The notes: generated from the sequence alone by a model not told the origin. A stretch of 64,000 nucleotides of DNA from Prevotella sp. P2-180 (GCF_002251435.1 NZ_NPJI01000013.1:62001-126000); one strand, 5' to 3'. Shown: positions 55,468-64,000, numbered from the stretch's first letter. Made by a program: numbers and translations.

Positions 55468-56469
55468 TTACTTAAGTGTCTCTTTTATCTTTTCTTCGAG
55501 TTTGTCGGCTTTCAGGTCTCGGGCAATGATTTTCCTCGACTCGTCGCAAACGATGTTTCCCGGTATGGTGGCAATGCCAACAGCCTTTAGGATTGGTGAT
55601 TTCCACATATTGCCGTTGCAGACATTGCTCCAGTCTATGGAATCGTTTTCCGCACGTCGTCTACATTCTTTTATGCTTGCGTCGAGGCAGATGCTTACAA
55701 TGCAAATCTTGTTGCCATACTCCTTCCTCTTCCTTTTCAGCATTCGCTGTATCGACTGGCTATCGTAGTTCCACGACGCCCAGGTGTTGATGATGTTGAT
55801 TTTGCCTTTAAGGTCTTTCTCGCTCACTTTTTTCCCGTTGATGTCCACTGCGGAGAACTTAGGAAGCTTGTCGCCAATTTGTATATTTTGTTGTGATGCG
55901 ATGTTTTTTGCGAGAAGAGATGCCTGTAGGTTTTCCTTGTCGGCTGTCTCTATGGCTTTTGCCAACAGAGAAGCTTTCTTGTAGTCAGGCTGTTGACAGT
56001 CGATGAAATATTTTCGGAGTAGGTATGCACTTATAGGCGAAGCCGGTTTCTCCTTAATATATTTTTCAGCTTCTTTCTTTACTTCAGGCGGAGTGAGTCT
56101 GTTTGCCATCTCTCGCCATTTTGTCATATCATCGTTGTTGTTGGTGCCGCTCACCTCAATTTCCTTCAAGTGTGACGCGTCGCCTTCGATGGTAGCAGTG
56201 GCTCCCGACTCTCCAAAGACCGGTAGTTCGGAAAAGTTAGGGAATATGATGACGAAAGTGGCAGGGTCTTCAATTCTTGTGTCATATTCGAATCGTCCCT
56301 GGTTAACCCTTATGGTGTCTAAGGCAGGTATACCTCCGTCGATGCTATATACGAAGAACTCACCCTGATTGAAGTTCCTCAGGCGGCCCTTAATGCGGAA
56401 ATGTCCGCTTTCGGCACCGCAAGAAACAAGAATCAGGGTGAGCAGTGTATAACCAATGAATTTCTTCAT
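55468..56469 (-). CDS. TlpA/DUF4369-type thioredoxin-fold lipoprotein lacking CxxC
   Basis: 333 residues. Lipobox LILVSC (Cys17), an N-terminal DUF4369-like beta domain (about 20-110), a helical linker and a thioredoxin-like domain (about 198-333). At the active site the usual WCxxC is replaced by WASWNYDS (230-237), so no redox pair is present. The cis-proline loop (ATIPGNIV, Pro303) is kept. It probably has a binding or structural role, not disulfide exchange. Confidence 0.82.
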   Translation of the reverse strand: MKKFIGYTLLTLILVSCGAESGHFRIKGRLRNFNQGEFFVYSIDGGIPALDTIRVNQGRFEYDTRIEDPATFVIIFPNFSELPVFGESGATATIEGDASHLKEIEVSGTNNNDDMTKWREMANRLTPPEVKKEAEKYIKEKPASPISAYLLRKYFIDCQQPDYKKASLLAKAIETADKENLQASLLAKNIASQQNIQIGDKLPKFSAVDINGKKVSEKDLKGKINIINTWASWNYDSQSIQRMLKRKRKEYGNKICIVSICLDASIKECRRRAENDSIDWSNVCNGNMWKSPILKAVGIATIPGNIVCDESRKIIARDLKADKLEEKIKETLK

Positions 56470-56489
56470 TACGGTTTCAGATCTTTCTA

Positions 56490-58163
56490 TTATTTGCTAA
56501 CATTCTTAAGCTCGATGTCGTTCTCGGCATACTTAGCGAAAGAAGAGTCTTTGCTGATGGCAGCCTTAAGTGCTGTAGCAGCATCGGCGTTCTTGCCAAG
56601 GCGTGCATTGAGTATAGCCTTCAGATAGTCGGTAGTTGCGTCTGCATTCTTAATATTGCTAAGAGTATTGGCAGCTGCGTTGTAGTTCTTGTTGAGAATC
56701 TGTGTCAGGGCAGCGCTATTGCTGTTGATGCCAGCGAAGTCCTGCTCAGCCTGTGCATAGTTACCCTTCATGAGGTTGAGGTTACCAACGATTTCGTTGA
56801 TGCCTACAGCTGTGCCAGCCTTTGCTATATAATTCTCAGCTTCCTTCACGTTGCCGGCTGCGAGTGCGAGCAGGCCGAGGTTTGCGTTGCTCTCTGCGTT
56901 GTTGCCGTCAATCTTCTGTGCCTTCTCAGCGTAGCTCTGTGCTGCGTTGAGGTCGCCCTTTGCGAAAGCGATGGTAGCAAGGTTGTTCCATGCGCGTGCA
57001 TCGTTGTAGAGTTCAGCAGCCTTCTTGTAGTATGGCTCCTTCTCAGAGCACTTGCTGGCGAGAGTAGCTCCATAGAGAAGTTCCTCTACGTTAAGCTGTG
57101 AAGCGTCGCTCTTGAACTGGTCTACAATCTGCTCGTCGCTGCGTCCGATAACCTCATAGTTCAGTGTAAGGCGTGCGCGGCGGAGTTCAGGCAGGATGCC
57201 GTCTGCCAGCTCACGGAATACAGAGCTCATGTTCTTAATCTGCTGCTCACGCTCCTCTGGATCCTTATACATAGAAAGAACGCGGATGATGACGTCCTTG
57301 TCCTGAATGTCAGAAACCTTCACGAGTTCCTGGAAACCTTCCCAGTCCTGAGCGGTATACTTAGCGTCTACCGGAGCCTTTACCTTCGTGTTTTTAAGAG
57401 TCTTCTGAACATATTTCTCAGTGTTGTTCTGACGCTGGGCTGCGAGCTTGTCGTTAAGCTTGAGACCTCCATCAGGAGAAGCATATGCAGAAACCTCAAC
57501 GTTCTTCAGGTTCAGACCTTCTTTGTCAGCGTTGATTTTCTTCAGCATTTCAACAAATTCCTTTACAGAGTTGTTCTTCAGCTCGCTCTTGCGAAGATTA
57601 GCCTGCTGAATGAGGAACTTGATGTTAGCTTCCTGCTTGTGCTCGATGATGCGCTGGTAAGCATCCTGTGATACGCTTGCCTGTGCCTGGCGTACAGTGC
57701 GTCCGCTGAGTTCAGATGTAGCTATGACACCGTTTGCCACTTTTACGGCAGGTACGTCAACCTTCTTGCTTCCGATGTAAGCGTCGAAAGTGAGGTAGAG
57801 TTCGCTCTTCTGCATCTCAGGAACATACTTGAAGTTGGTCTTCATAGTGTAGTTGCCGCCTACCTTGTAAGAGATTGTCTGGTCATTACCAGCAACCTTC
57901 TCGCCCTGGAAAGTGGCACCTGTGCCCTGTACAGCCTCTCCGTTGCCATAACGCAGCTCGGGAATAACGGTTACAGTAGCCTTCTTCTTCATGTACTTTT
58001 CTGGGAACATACCATTGATGGTAGTTGGAATCTGTCCTGCTGTTGTCTCCAGTGGGTTTGGATCAACAGTAAAATTGTCAGCTGAGAGAGGTCCCAGCTT
58101 TGAGCAAGACGACAGAATCATCATTGAAGCTGCCGATAAAAGCAATAAATTTTTCTTCTGCAT
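56490..58163 (-). CDS. TPR lipoprotein with an OmpA-like segment
   Basis: 557 residues. Lipobox MILSSC (Cys20). Residues about 25-170 are beta-rich. Residues about 215-330 contain VEVSAYASPDGGLKLNDKLAAQR, resembling the peptidoglycan-binding loop of OmpA domains. The C-terminal third has tetratricopeptide repeats (ARAWNNLATIAFAKGDLNAAQSYAEKA, ESNANLGLLALAAGNVKEAENYI). Biased codons suggest strong expression. A scaffold in the cell envelope is likely. A -7 box TACCTTTG stands at 58209-58216 on the minus strand. Confidence 0.8.
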   Translation of the reverse strand: MQKKNLLLLSAASMMILSSCSKLGPLSADNFTVDPNPLETTAGQIPTTINGMFPEKYMKKKATVTVIPELRYGNGEAVQGTGATFQGEKVAGNDQTISYKVGGNYTMKTNFKYVPEMQKSELYLTFDAYIGSKKVDVPAVKVANGVIATSELSGRTVRQAQASVSQDAYQRIIEHKQEANIKFLIQQANLRKSELKNNSVKEFVEMLKKINADKEGLNLKNVEVSAYASPDGGLKLNDKLAAQRQNNTEKYVQKTLKNTKVKAPVDAKYTAQDWEGFQELVKVSDIQDKDVIIRVLSMYKDPEEREQQIKNMSSVFRELADGILPELRRARLTLNYEVIGRSDEQIVDQFKSDASQLNVEELLYGATLASKCSEKEPYYKKAAELYNDARAWNNLATIAFAKGDLNAAQSYAEKAQKIDGNNAESNANLGLLALAAGNVKEAENYIAKAGTAVGINEIVGNLNLMKGNYAQAEQDFAGINSNSAALTQILNKNYNAAANTLSNIKNADATTDYLKAILNARLGKNADAATALKAAISKDSSFAKYAENDIELKNVSK

Positions 58164-58277
58164 ATTTGTTATAAGTTAATTAAACATTTGCAATGTTGAT
58201 TTTCGTTGCAAAGGTAATCATTTCTTTTATAACAAAGGAAAAGGAAGCGTGCTTTTTATGTTATATTAACTGATATG

Positions 58278-58363
58278 TGCCGCGAGCGGGACTCGAACCC
58301 GCACAGCCATTACTGGCCAAGGGATTTTAAGTCCCTCGTGTCTACCAATTCCACCATTGCGGC
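58278..58363 (-). tRNA. tRNA-Leu (anticodon UAA)
   Basis: 86-nt class II tRNA. Starts GCCGCAATGGTGGAATTGG; anticodon loop CTTAAAA; long variable arm; T-arm GCGGGTTCGAGTCCCGC; discriminator A. Confidence 0.95.
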
Positions 58364-58370
58364 ATCATAC

Positions 58371-58416
58371 TGCCTTAGGGATTTTGACCAATGTATATTA
58401 AAAGTTCCCTAAGGCA
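58371..58416. repeat. 11-bp inverted repeat between two tRNA genes
   Basis: TGCCTTAGGGA (58371-58381) is perfectly inverted at 58406-58416 across 24 nt. It lies in the spacer of the tRNA-Gly/tRNA-Leu transcript, so it may be a processing hairpin. Confidence 0.7.
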
Positions 58417-58422
58417 TGAGAG

Positions 58423-58495
58423 AGCGGAAAACGGGGCTCAAACCCGCGACCCCCAGCTTGGAAGGCTAGTGCTCTATCAACTGAGCTATTTCCGC
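58423..58495 (-). tRNA. tRNA-Gly (anticodon UCC)
   Basis: 73-nt cloverleaf starting GCGGAAATAGCTC with anticodon loop CTTCCAA and 7-bp acceptor. Upstream partner of tRNA-Leu on the minus strand. Confidence 0.95.
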
Positions 58496-58505
58496 AAATC
58501 GTGTG

Positions 58506-58537
58506 CAAAGGTATTATTATTTCTTTGAATATCCAAA
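58506..58537 (-). promoter_or_regulatory. Promoter of the tRNA-Gly/tRNA-Leu pair
   Basis: Reverse-strand TACCTTTG (58506-58513) with TTTG 20 bp away (58534-58537), ahead of tRNA-Gly. Confidence 0.78.
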
Positions 58538-58577
58538 ACAAATAGAGGTTCTGTTTGCGCTTTTTAAATAATTTAAC

Positions 58578-59159
58578 TTAATTGTGTATTTGAATTACCG
58601 TTCCGTTAGTCTGTATGCGATATTCTTTCAGTCGTTTGCCGTCGTCGGAAATGCCTGACGAGAGGTTGTAGACCCGATGGCAATCATTACATTCTACCGA
58701 CTGGCTATTGCTTGTCCACGTGAGTGGATGGCTTAGTGAAGATGTGTTGTCGAGGCAGTAAGGACATTGGCGGTCGTAGGCTCGCCATTCGCCGAATGGT
58801 GTGCAGCCTACTATGAGTTGGCCGTTGGCACCCATGTCGTAGTAGTACACTCTGTTGTTTTCTATCTCTGTGGTCAGTGCAATGTCTTCGTTGCTGTCGC
58901 CATTGGATGGATAGACCATAAGGTGGTTCACTCCTTGCCGTTTCTGCACTTCTATCCATACATATAGTCCAGGGTTGTCGAGCACTCGTGTAAGTATGCT
59001 TGTGGGATGGTAGTTTGTGTAGAACCTAAAGTTGCATGGATAGTCTGTAGAATAGCGATATCCGTCGGAGGTGCAGGAAAGGGTGAGAACGAGGAGTGAG
59101 GAGAGAATCTTCTGAAGACCTGTCCATCTTATATCTATGAAATGAATAATCCCTTTCAT
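58578..59159 (-). CDS. Rieske-like or zinc-ribbon lipoprotein
   Basis: 193 residues from the ATG at 59159 (MKGIIHFI); the frame opens at 59198. A membrane or lipoprotein signal (SSLLVLTLSC, Cys29) precedes a beta domain. CPYC (132-135) and CNDCH (157-161) with VYNLSSG after it match the layout of Rieske folds, although the histidine ligands are changed to Cys, so Zn or another metal may be bound. Function unknown. Confidence 0.65.
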   Translation of the reverse strand: MKGIIHFIDIRWTGLQKILSSLLVLTLSCTSDGYRYSTDYPCNFRFYTNYHPTSILTRVLDNPGLYVWIEVQKRQGVNHLMVYPSNGDSNEDIALTTEIENNRVYYYDMGANGQLIVGCTPFGEWRAYDRQCPYCLDNTSSLSHPLTWTSNSQSVECNDCHRVYNLSSGISDDGKRLKEYRIQTNGTVIQIHN

Positions 59160-59218
59160 ATTTACATTTTTGTCGTTGTGAATATCCCCTTCAATCATCT
59201 CTCTCTCCTCTCTCCTCT

Positions 59219-60553
59219 TTAATTTTCAACCAACTTCTTTTCCGCCTCAATCATTCGGTTGAAGTTGAATCCCTCGATGGTGTCATTCATCAGCTTTACG
59301 ATTTCATCGTTCATCAGGTTGCCGATGCTTCCTTCGTGAGTGTGGTGAATGTTTTTGTTTGGAGTGAACTTGCCTGCCTCGATGTCGAGTCCCACTTTTT
59401 TGTAGGCGTCGCGGAATGGCATGCCGGCTGCTGCCAGTCTGTTTACTTCCTCCACCGAGAATATTGGGTCGTACATCGGGTTGTCGAGTATATGTTCGTT
59501 TACCTCAATCTTGTTGATTATGTAGGCCGCCATCTGTAGACAGTCTTTTAGTTCGTCGAATGCAGGTAAGAACACCTCCTTGATGATTTGAAGATCGCGG
59601 AAATAGCCCACCGGTAGGTTGTTCATAATGAGCGTTATCTGCTGGGGCAGGCTTTGGAGCTTGTTTGATTTGGCGCGTATTAATTCAAACACGTCAGGAT
59701 TCTTCTTGTGTGGCATGATCGACGAGCCAGTTGTACACTCTTTAGGGAGTTTCACAAACGAGAAGTTCTGACTGTTGAACATGCATGCGTCGAAGGCCAT
59801 TTTTGCCAGTGTGCCAGCAATGGTTGCGATGGCAAAGCCTACGTTGCGTTCCATCTTGCCACGTCCCATTTGTGCATATACCACATTATAGTCCATGGAG
59901 TCAAAGCCCAAAAGTTCGGTAGTCATCGTGCGGTTGAGCGGGAACGACGAACCGTAACCAGCAGCAGAACCAAGAGGGTTGCGGTTGGTCATGCGGTAGG
60001 CTGCTTGAAGGAAGAGCATATCGTCGGCAAGGCTTTCGGCATAAGCTCCAAACCAGAGTCCGAACGAGCTTGGCATAGCCACTTGGAGGTGGGTATATCC
60101 AGGCATTAACACATCTTTGTACTGGTTGCTTTTCTGAATAAGTTCGTCGAACAGAATCTTCACTTCGTCGGCAATGTCTTTCAGTTGATGTCGGGTGAAG
60201 AGCTTTAGGTCAACCAGTACTTGGTCGTTGCGTGATCGTCCGCTATGAATTTTCTTTCCGAGGTCGCCCAGCTTCTCTGTCAGTAGCATCTCAACTTGTG
60301 AGTGAACATCTTCCACTCCGTCTTCAATGGTGAATTCTCCCTTCTCAGCCAGATGGTAGATGTTTTTCAGTTCAGCCAACAGAGGTTTCAGCTCTTCTTT
60401 CTCCAGTAGTCCGATGCTTTCGAGCATGGTGATGTGAGCCATAGAGCCGAGCACATCATATTTTGCGAGATAGAGGTCCATCTCACGGTCGCGTCCTACT
60501 GTAAATCGTTCAATCTCCTTGTTTATCTCAAAATTTTTTTCCCAGAGTTTCAT
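59219..60553 (-). CDS. argH: Argininosuccinate lyase
   Basis: 444 residues. Signature GSSIMPHKKNPD (fumarase/aspartase superfamily) and HSGRSRNDQ near residue 82. It releases fumarate from argininosuccinate in arginine synthesis. Length is a little below the 460 of E. coli. Confidence 0.96.
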   Translation of the reverse strand: MKLWEKNFEINKEIERFTVGRDREMDLYLAKYDVLGSMAHITMLESIGLLEKEELKPLLAELKNIYHLAEKGEFTIEDGVEDVHSQVEMLLTEKLGDLGKKIHSGRSRNDQVLVDLKLFTRHQLKDIADEVKILFDELIQKSNQYKDVLMPGYTHLQVAMPSSFGLWFGAYAESLADDMLFLQAAYRMTNRNPLGSAAGYGSSFPLNRTMTTELLGFDSMDYNVVYAQMGRGKMERNVGFAIATIAGTLAKMAFDACMFNSQNFSFVKLPKECTTGSSIMPHKKNPDVFELIRAKSNKLQSLPQQITLIMNNLPVGYFRDLQIIKEVFLPAFDELKDCLQMAAYIINKIEVNEHILDNPMYDPIFSVEEVNRLAAAGMPFRDAYKKVGLDIEAGKFTPNKNIHHTHEGSIGNLMNDEIVKLMNDTIEGFNFNRMIEAEKKLVEN

Positions 60554-60631
60554 TCTTTACCCAATATAATTATTAATTTAAGTTTAGCATGTGCTCAACT
60601 TCTTTAACTTCCCTTTCTTACGAAAGTTGAG

Positions 60632-61105
60632 TTATATAAAATTATAAGGCAGCATGCACAACATGTCGGCAAACTGGTCTATACCTTTTTCGAGTTTTGA
60701 GCCAAGAATCATCTTCATCATCGGGTTTAGGTCAGCTTTGAGTGTAACACGCATTTTTGATGTAGTGTCGGTCACAGGCAGCACCTGAATCCATAGATTT
60801 GCGTCGATAGGCGACTTCTCGGTCTCAAACTTTACACATTTGTTCTCTTCCCGTTCAATAATTGCCACAGCCACTTCGCCCACCATTGGCGCGGGGAAAG
60901 AGACGCGGTCGGAAGTCAAGTTCATGTCTTTCAGCTTCTCGAGTTGTGCAGGGTCTTGTCCAGCCTCGCGCAGCTTTTCCTTTATCATCTCGTTGTTCTG
61001 CGCCATCTCTATTACCGGGCGCAGTCTTTCCAGGTCGCTTATTACTGAGTAAACGCGTTCTACTGGTGCGTTCACCTGTTTTACACTGCTTTCGTATTTT
61101 GCCAT
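60632..61105 (-). CDS. SRPBCC (polyketide cyclase/START-like) domain protein
   Basis: 157 residues. Starts with VKQVNAPVERVYSVISDLERLRPVIE, the first strand-helix of an SRPBCC fold, and ends with GIDQFADMLCMLP. It forms a hydrophobic pocket; ligand unknown. Lies 36 bp downstream of pyrE and is probably co-transcribed with it. Confidence 0.82.
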   Translation of the reverse strand: MAKYESSVKQVNAPVERVYSVISDLERLRPVIEMAQNNEMIKEKLREAGQDPAQLEKLKDMNLTSDRVSFPAPMVGEVAVAIIEREENKCVKFETEKSPIDANLWIQVLPVTDTTSKMRVTLKADLNPMMKMILGSKLEKGIDQFADMLCMLPYNFI

Positions 61106-61141
61106 AAATATTATTTTTTAGTTGATCAGTTGTCAACTTAA

Positions 61142-61783
61142 TTATTTACTCTCCTGCTTCCAAGTGCTTGGTGACTTTCTCCATTCAGCCAGTACCGCGA
61201 GGTCTTCCTCTTTGATGTATCCGGTCTTGGCTGCGATGGCGGTAGTATGCTCGTAGTCTGACAGGGTGACGAGCTTCAAGTTTGCTGCTTTAAAAGCCTC
61301 TTCGGCAACTGGGAAGCCGTAGGTGTATGAAGCCACCATTCCAACGACCTCGAAACCTGCCTTGCGAAGAGCATCGACAGCTTTTAGCGACGAGCCACCT
61401 GTGGAAATAAGGTCTTCCACCACTACCACCTTTGCGCCTTCAGGTATTGTGCCTTCTATTTGGTTGCCCATGCCATGGTCTTTCGGCTTTGGACGTACGT
61501 AACAGTAGGGCAGTAGCAGTTCGTCTGCCACCAGTGCTCCCTGTGCAATGGCACCTGTAGCCACTCCAGCCACAGCGTTAGCCTCTGGGAACTCTTCGTG
61601 GATGAGGTGAACTAATTCTTGTTTTACAAACGAACGCAACTCCGGATAAGCAAGCGTTTTGCGATTGTCGGTGTATATTGGTGATTTCCATCCTGATGCC
61701 CATGTGAAAGGGTCGTTGGGTTGAAGCTTTATGGCCTTGACTTCAAGGAGCTTCTGTGCGAATAAATGCTTTATTGATTCCAT
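61142..61783 (-). CDS. pyrE: Orotate phosphoribosyltransferase
   Basis: 213 residues. PRPP-binding loop VVVVEDLISTGGSS (119-132) and catalytic-loop KPKDHGMGNQIEG. It adds ribose-phosphate to orotate in pyrimidine synthesis. A -7 box TACTTTTG is at 61813-61820 on the minus strand. Confidence 0.96.
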   Translation of the reverse strand: MESIKHLFAQKLLEVKAIKLQPNDPFTWASGWKSPIYTDNRKTLAYPELRSFVKQELVHLIHEEFPEANAVAGVATGAIAQGALVADELLLPYCYVRPKPKDHGMGNQIEGTIPEGAKVVVVEDLISTGGSSLKAVDALRKAGFEVVGMVASYTYGFPVAEEAFKAANLKLVTLSDYEHTTAIAAKTGYIKEEDLAVLAEWRKSPSTWKQESK

Positions 61784-61861
61784 ATTATTAGTGTTATTAT
61801 ATTCTTCGTTTGCAAAAGTAACAAGAAAAATTGGAATTGCGAAGAAAAAGGTGCTTTTTTT

Positions 61862-62701
61862 TCATTCTTTCCATATTTTCATCATTCTTGTCTTACCATA
61901 TTGGTCCTCTCTTGTTTCGTGGTTAATGAATCCTTCCTCTTCTGCCATGGCTTCCATTTCCTTGGCATATAATGGGTTGATTTCAAAAAACAGTCTTCCG
62001 CCCTTGTTGAGAGATGAGGATGCGTATCGTGTTATTGCCCTATAGAACAATAAAGGGTCGGAGTCGGGAACAAACAGTGCTATGCTTGGTTCATGGTCAA
62101 GCACGTTTGACTCCATGTGTGCCTTTTCCTTTTCGCAGATATAAGGCGGATTGCTCACTATCACGTCCCATCGTCTCTCGTCGTCGTTAGTTTCAAACAC
62201 GTTTTTTCGTTCCACTATGACATTGGCTTTTAAAGCCTCAGCATTAGCTTTTGCCGTCATTAATGCCTCTTCGGCAATGTCCCATGCCGTCACCTTCGCC
62301 TTCGTTTCCAATGCAAGTGTGATGGCTATGCAACCGCTTCCTGTGCCAATGTCAAGTATGGTGCCGGCCGTTTTGCAGTCTTCTGCAACCCATTGGCAAA
62401 GTTCTTCGGTTTCAGGTCGAGGTATGAGCACTCCTTTGTTCACCTTGAAATATCGGTTGGCAAAAAGAGCCTTGCCCACGGCATACTGCACAGGCGCTCC
62501 CTGTTTTATTAGTATAAAGGCACGTTCAAATTCTTCTGAAACATATATCTGTTTTCCCCCATAGATGTCAGCGAGAGTGAAACCGAGTACATCCTCAAGT
62601 AAGATACGTGCAATAGCGCGCGCCTCCCTTTCATCGAAAGCCCTTTTCCCATGGCTGTCTATCACCCCTGCAATCTCCCGGCAAATGTCTTGATAAGTCA
62701 T
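61862..62701 (-). CDS. prmC: Peptide chain release factor N5-glutamine methyltransferase
   Basis: 279 residues. LIPRPETEEL (92-101), SAM-binding LDIGTGSGCIA (116-126) and catalytic NPPYI (184-188). It methylates the GGQ glutamine of release factors. The first ATG fits the promoter. Confidence 0.95.
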   Translation of the reverse strand: MTYQDICREIAGVIDSHGKRAFDEREARAIARILLEDVLGFTLADIYGGKQIYVSEEFERAFILIKQGAPVQYAVGKALFANRYFKVNKGVLIPRPETEELCQWVAEDCKTAGTILDIGTGSGCIAITLALETKAKVTAWDIAEEALMTAKANAEALKANVIVERKNVFETNDDERRWDVIVSNPPYICEKEKAHMESNVLDHEPSIALFVPDSDPLLFYRAITRYASSSLNKGGRLFFEINPLYAKEMEAMAEEEGFINHETREDQYGKTRMMKIWKE

Positions 62702-62720
62702 GCTTCCTCAATTTTTTGTG

Positions 62721-62752
62721 CAAAAGTACAACAAAAAGTGCGATATTCCAAA
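62721..62752 (-). promoter_or_regulatory. Promoter of prmC, overlapping the queH promoter
   Basis: Reverse-strand TACTTTTG (62721-62728) and TTTG (62749-62752), 20 bp apart. The plus-strand -7 box of queH (TACTTTTG, 62762-62769) lies close by. Confidence 0.75.
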
Positions 62753-62781
62753 TTATTATATTACTTTTGCAGGAAAAAGAT

Positions 62782-63393
62782 ATGATGATGGAGAATAAAT
62801 GTGTAAAGAAGAAACAGCGCAAAGAAGCTATCGAATTGCCCGACGACTGTCGTGAAGTGTTGCTTCACGCCTGTTGTGCGCCATGTTCGTCGGCCATTGT
62901 TGAGTGGTTGATGCAACACGACGTGCGTCCCACAATATTCTATTTTAACCCCAACATATTTCCCCTTGAAGAATATGAGACGAGGAAAAACGAGAGCAAG
63001 CGTCATGCTGAGAGTCTCGGCATCAGATGGATAGATGCCGACTACGACCACCAGCGCTGGCTCGACTTTGTTCGCGGTCACGAAGAAGCTCCCGAGCGTG
63101 GAAGCCGTTGTCAGCTCTGTTTCCGTCTTCGGCTTTTTGAAACCGCAAAAGAAGCCCAACGCCTTGGCATAAGATATTTCGCCACCACTCTTGCCTCTTC
63201 CCGATGGAAAAGTCTTGAGCAGATTACCATTGCCGGCGAATCTGCTGCCACTGCCGTTTCTACACCATCATCTCAAGTGGTGTTCTGGGCTCAGAACTGG
63301 CGAAAGGGTGGTTTGCAGGAGCGCCGTAACCAGCTTCTTCGTGAATATGGTTTCTACAATCAGCTATATTGTGGTTGCGAGTTTTCGAAATGA
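62782..63393 (+). CDS. queH: Epoxyqueuosine reductase QueH
   Basis: 203 residues from the ATG at 62782 (of three adjacent ATGs), preceded by AGGAAAAAG. Conserved cysteines: HACCAPCSS (31-35), RCQLC and YCGC near the end. QueH reduces epoxyqueuosine to queuosine with an Fe-S cluster in place of QueG. tgt in the same window starts this pathway on tRNA. Confidence 0.92.
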   Translation: MMMENKCVKKKQRKEAIELPDDCREVLLHACCAPCSSAIVEWLMQHDVRPTIFYFNPNIFPLEEYETRKNESKRHAESLGIRWIDADYDHQRWLDFVRGHEEAPERGSRCQLCFRLRLFETAKEAQRLGIRYFATTLASSRWKSLEQITIAGESAATAVSTPSSQVVFWAQNWRKGGLQERRNQLLREYGFYNQLYCGCEFSK

Positions 63394-63637
63394 TTGATAA
63401 CTATTAATTGGTCATCCTTATTGTATCAAAAAGACTATAAGTAGCCACCAGTAACCACCAATTATCCCAAGCGGGTCTAACCATCGGAAATGAAAGGATA
63501 GTAAGGTGATGTAATATGATTGTTTACCCACTTTTGTCTCGTTTTGTCCCTCGTTGTATTATCTTTGTATCGCAAGTTAAATGCTTGATAATCAGTGATA
63601 AAAGAATATATTAACATCAGAAAAGAAAGGAAATAAA

Positions 63638-64000
63638 ATGGGACGAAAGAAGAAGGAAATCCGTTTGAAGGAGCCTGTGCGCATCCGAGAAAAGAAGATA
63701 GCAGGTGGCAACATCAGCCTCTATCTTGACATTTACCAGAAGGGATTGAGAAAGAAACGTTGAAACTCTATCGTAGAAGTGGTTCTGAAAGAATGGATGG
63801 AGGCAGCAGGTATAACCAAGCATTAAACCTACCATTGCTCACGGCATACGACAGCATCGTTGGCTATCTCAGCAGGAGCAGACATATCAGCAGTGAAGGT
63901 TGTTTTGGGTCATGGAAGCATCACTTCAACCGAAGTTTATGCAAAAGTGGCTCTTGAAAAGAAGATAGAGGCGGTCAATCTGTTTAATGGCGTGTTTGAT
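63638..64000 (+). pseudogene. Decayed tyrosine recombinase (phage/transposon integrase), partial
   Basis: The N-terminal piece (MGRKKKEIRLKEPVRIREKK, then IAGGNISLYLDIYQKGLRKKR) matches Bacteroidota integrase Arm domains but stops at a TGA (63761). In the same frame, after the stop, the sequence resumes at WMEAAGITKH, passes a TAA, then shows CSRHT, LGHGSITSTEVYAKV and the catalytic-type Tyr, continuing past the edge. The middle of the enzyme (about 250 residues) is missing. Deleted and broken, so inactive. Confidence 0.85.

Overview
The window looks like a chromosomal segment from a Bacteroidota bacterium of the Prevotella type (Prevotellaceae, genus not fixed). Several things point this way. 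Promoters have the Bacteroidota form, TTTG about 20 bp upstream of TAnnTTTG, seen again and again (for example 9067-9098, 15619-15650, 50917-50948). Rho carries a large Asn/Asp/Glu-rich insertion. There are TonB receptor plus lipoprotein pairs, DUF4249 and DUF5074-type proteins, a 'smalltalk' micro-protein beside an HU-like gene, a C-terminal secretion-type tail (45807-47003), and a Tat operon with its own iron-sulfur substrates. All calls are by reading the sequence; no database search was run.

Layout. 1-5113: a cobalamin-riboswitch-controlled uptake operon on the minus strand (TonB receptor, DUF5074-like lipoprotein, substrate-binding lipoprotein, FecCD/BtuC permease cut by the window edge). 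5209-15215: housekeeping genes on the minus strand (M64 peptidase, short FolK, Rho, DEAD-box helicase, LptF/G-type permease, Tgt, Lon), then three identical tRNA-Lys(CUU) genes. 15727-26268: hexuronate catabolism, with uxaA, an NhaC-type antiporter and a nucleotidyltransferase-fold protein on the minus strand next to a LacI regulator, and kdgK, eda and a giant two-module sensor kinase on the plus strand. 26270-28537: an HU-like/smalltalk pair, an 800-bp gene-poor region with a perfect 62-bp palindrome nested in 25-bp inverted repeats, and an SGNH hydrolase. 28549-36142: an envelope cluster (membrane protein, HAD phosphatase, UbiA-type prenyltransferase, two acyltransferases and a NadD-phosphoethanolamine-transferase-like fusion), followed by gmk and yicC. 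37739-41627: polyferredoxin, Tat-exported aldo/keto reductase, tatA and tatC. 41912-48595: surface and outer-membrane proteins, including a large coiled-coil lipoprotein and an OmpA-type protein. 48596-63393: YaaA, a VWA lipoprotein, a TonB receptor/DUF4249 pair, YifB, a thioredoxin-fold protein without active-site cysteines, a TPR lipoprotein, tRNA-Leu and tRNA-Gly, a Rieske-like lipoprotein, argH, an SRPBCC protein, pyrE, prmC and queH. 63638-64000: a decayed tyrosine integrase running off the right edge, probably the scar of a mobile element.

How the genes work together. Altronate or galacturonate carbon would pass through UxaA to 2-keto-3-deoxygluconate, then KdgK and Eda to pyruvate and glyceraldehyde-3-phosphate, with the LacI protein in the divergent gap as the likely regulator. 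The sensor kinase overlaps eda by one base, so it is probably co-translated with the pathway. Polyferredoxin and aldo/keto reductase are encoded with the Tat translocase that probably exports the reductase.

The best candidates for something not previously described are the tandem split-kinase protein (22681-26268), the NadD-transferase fusion (33665-36142) and the nested palindrome (27345-27529).
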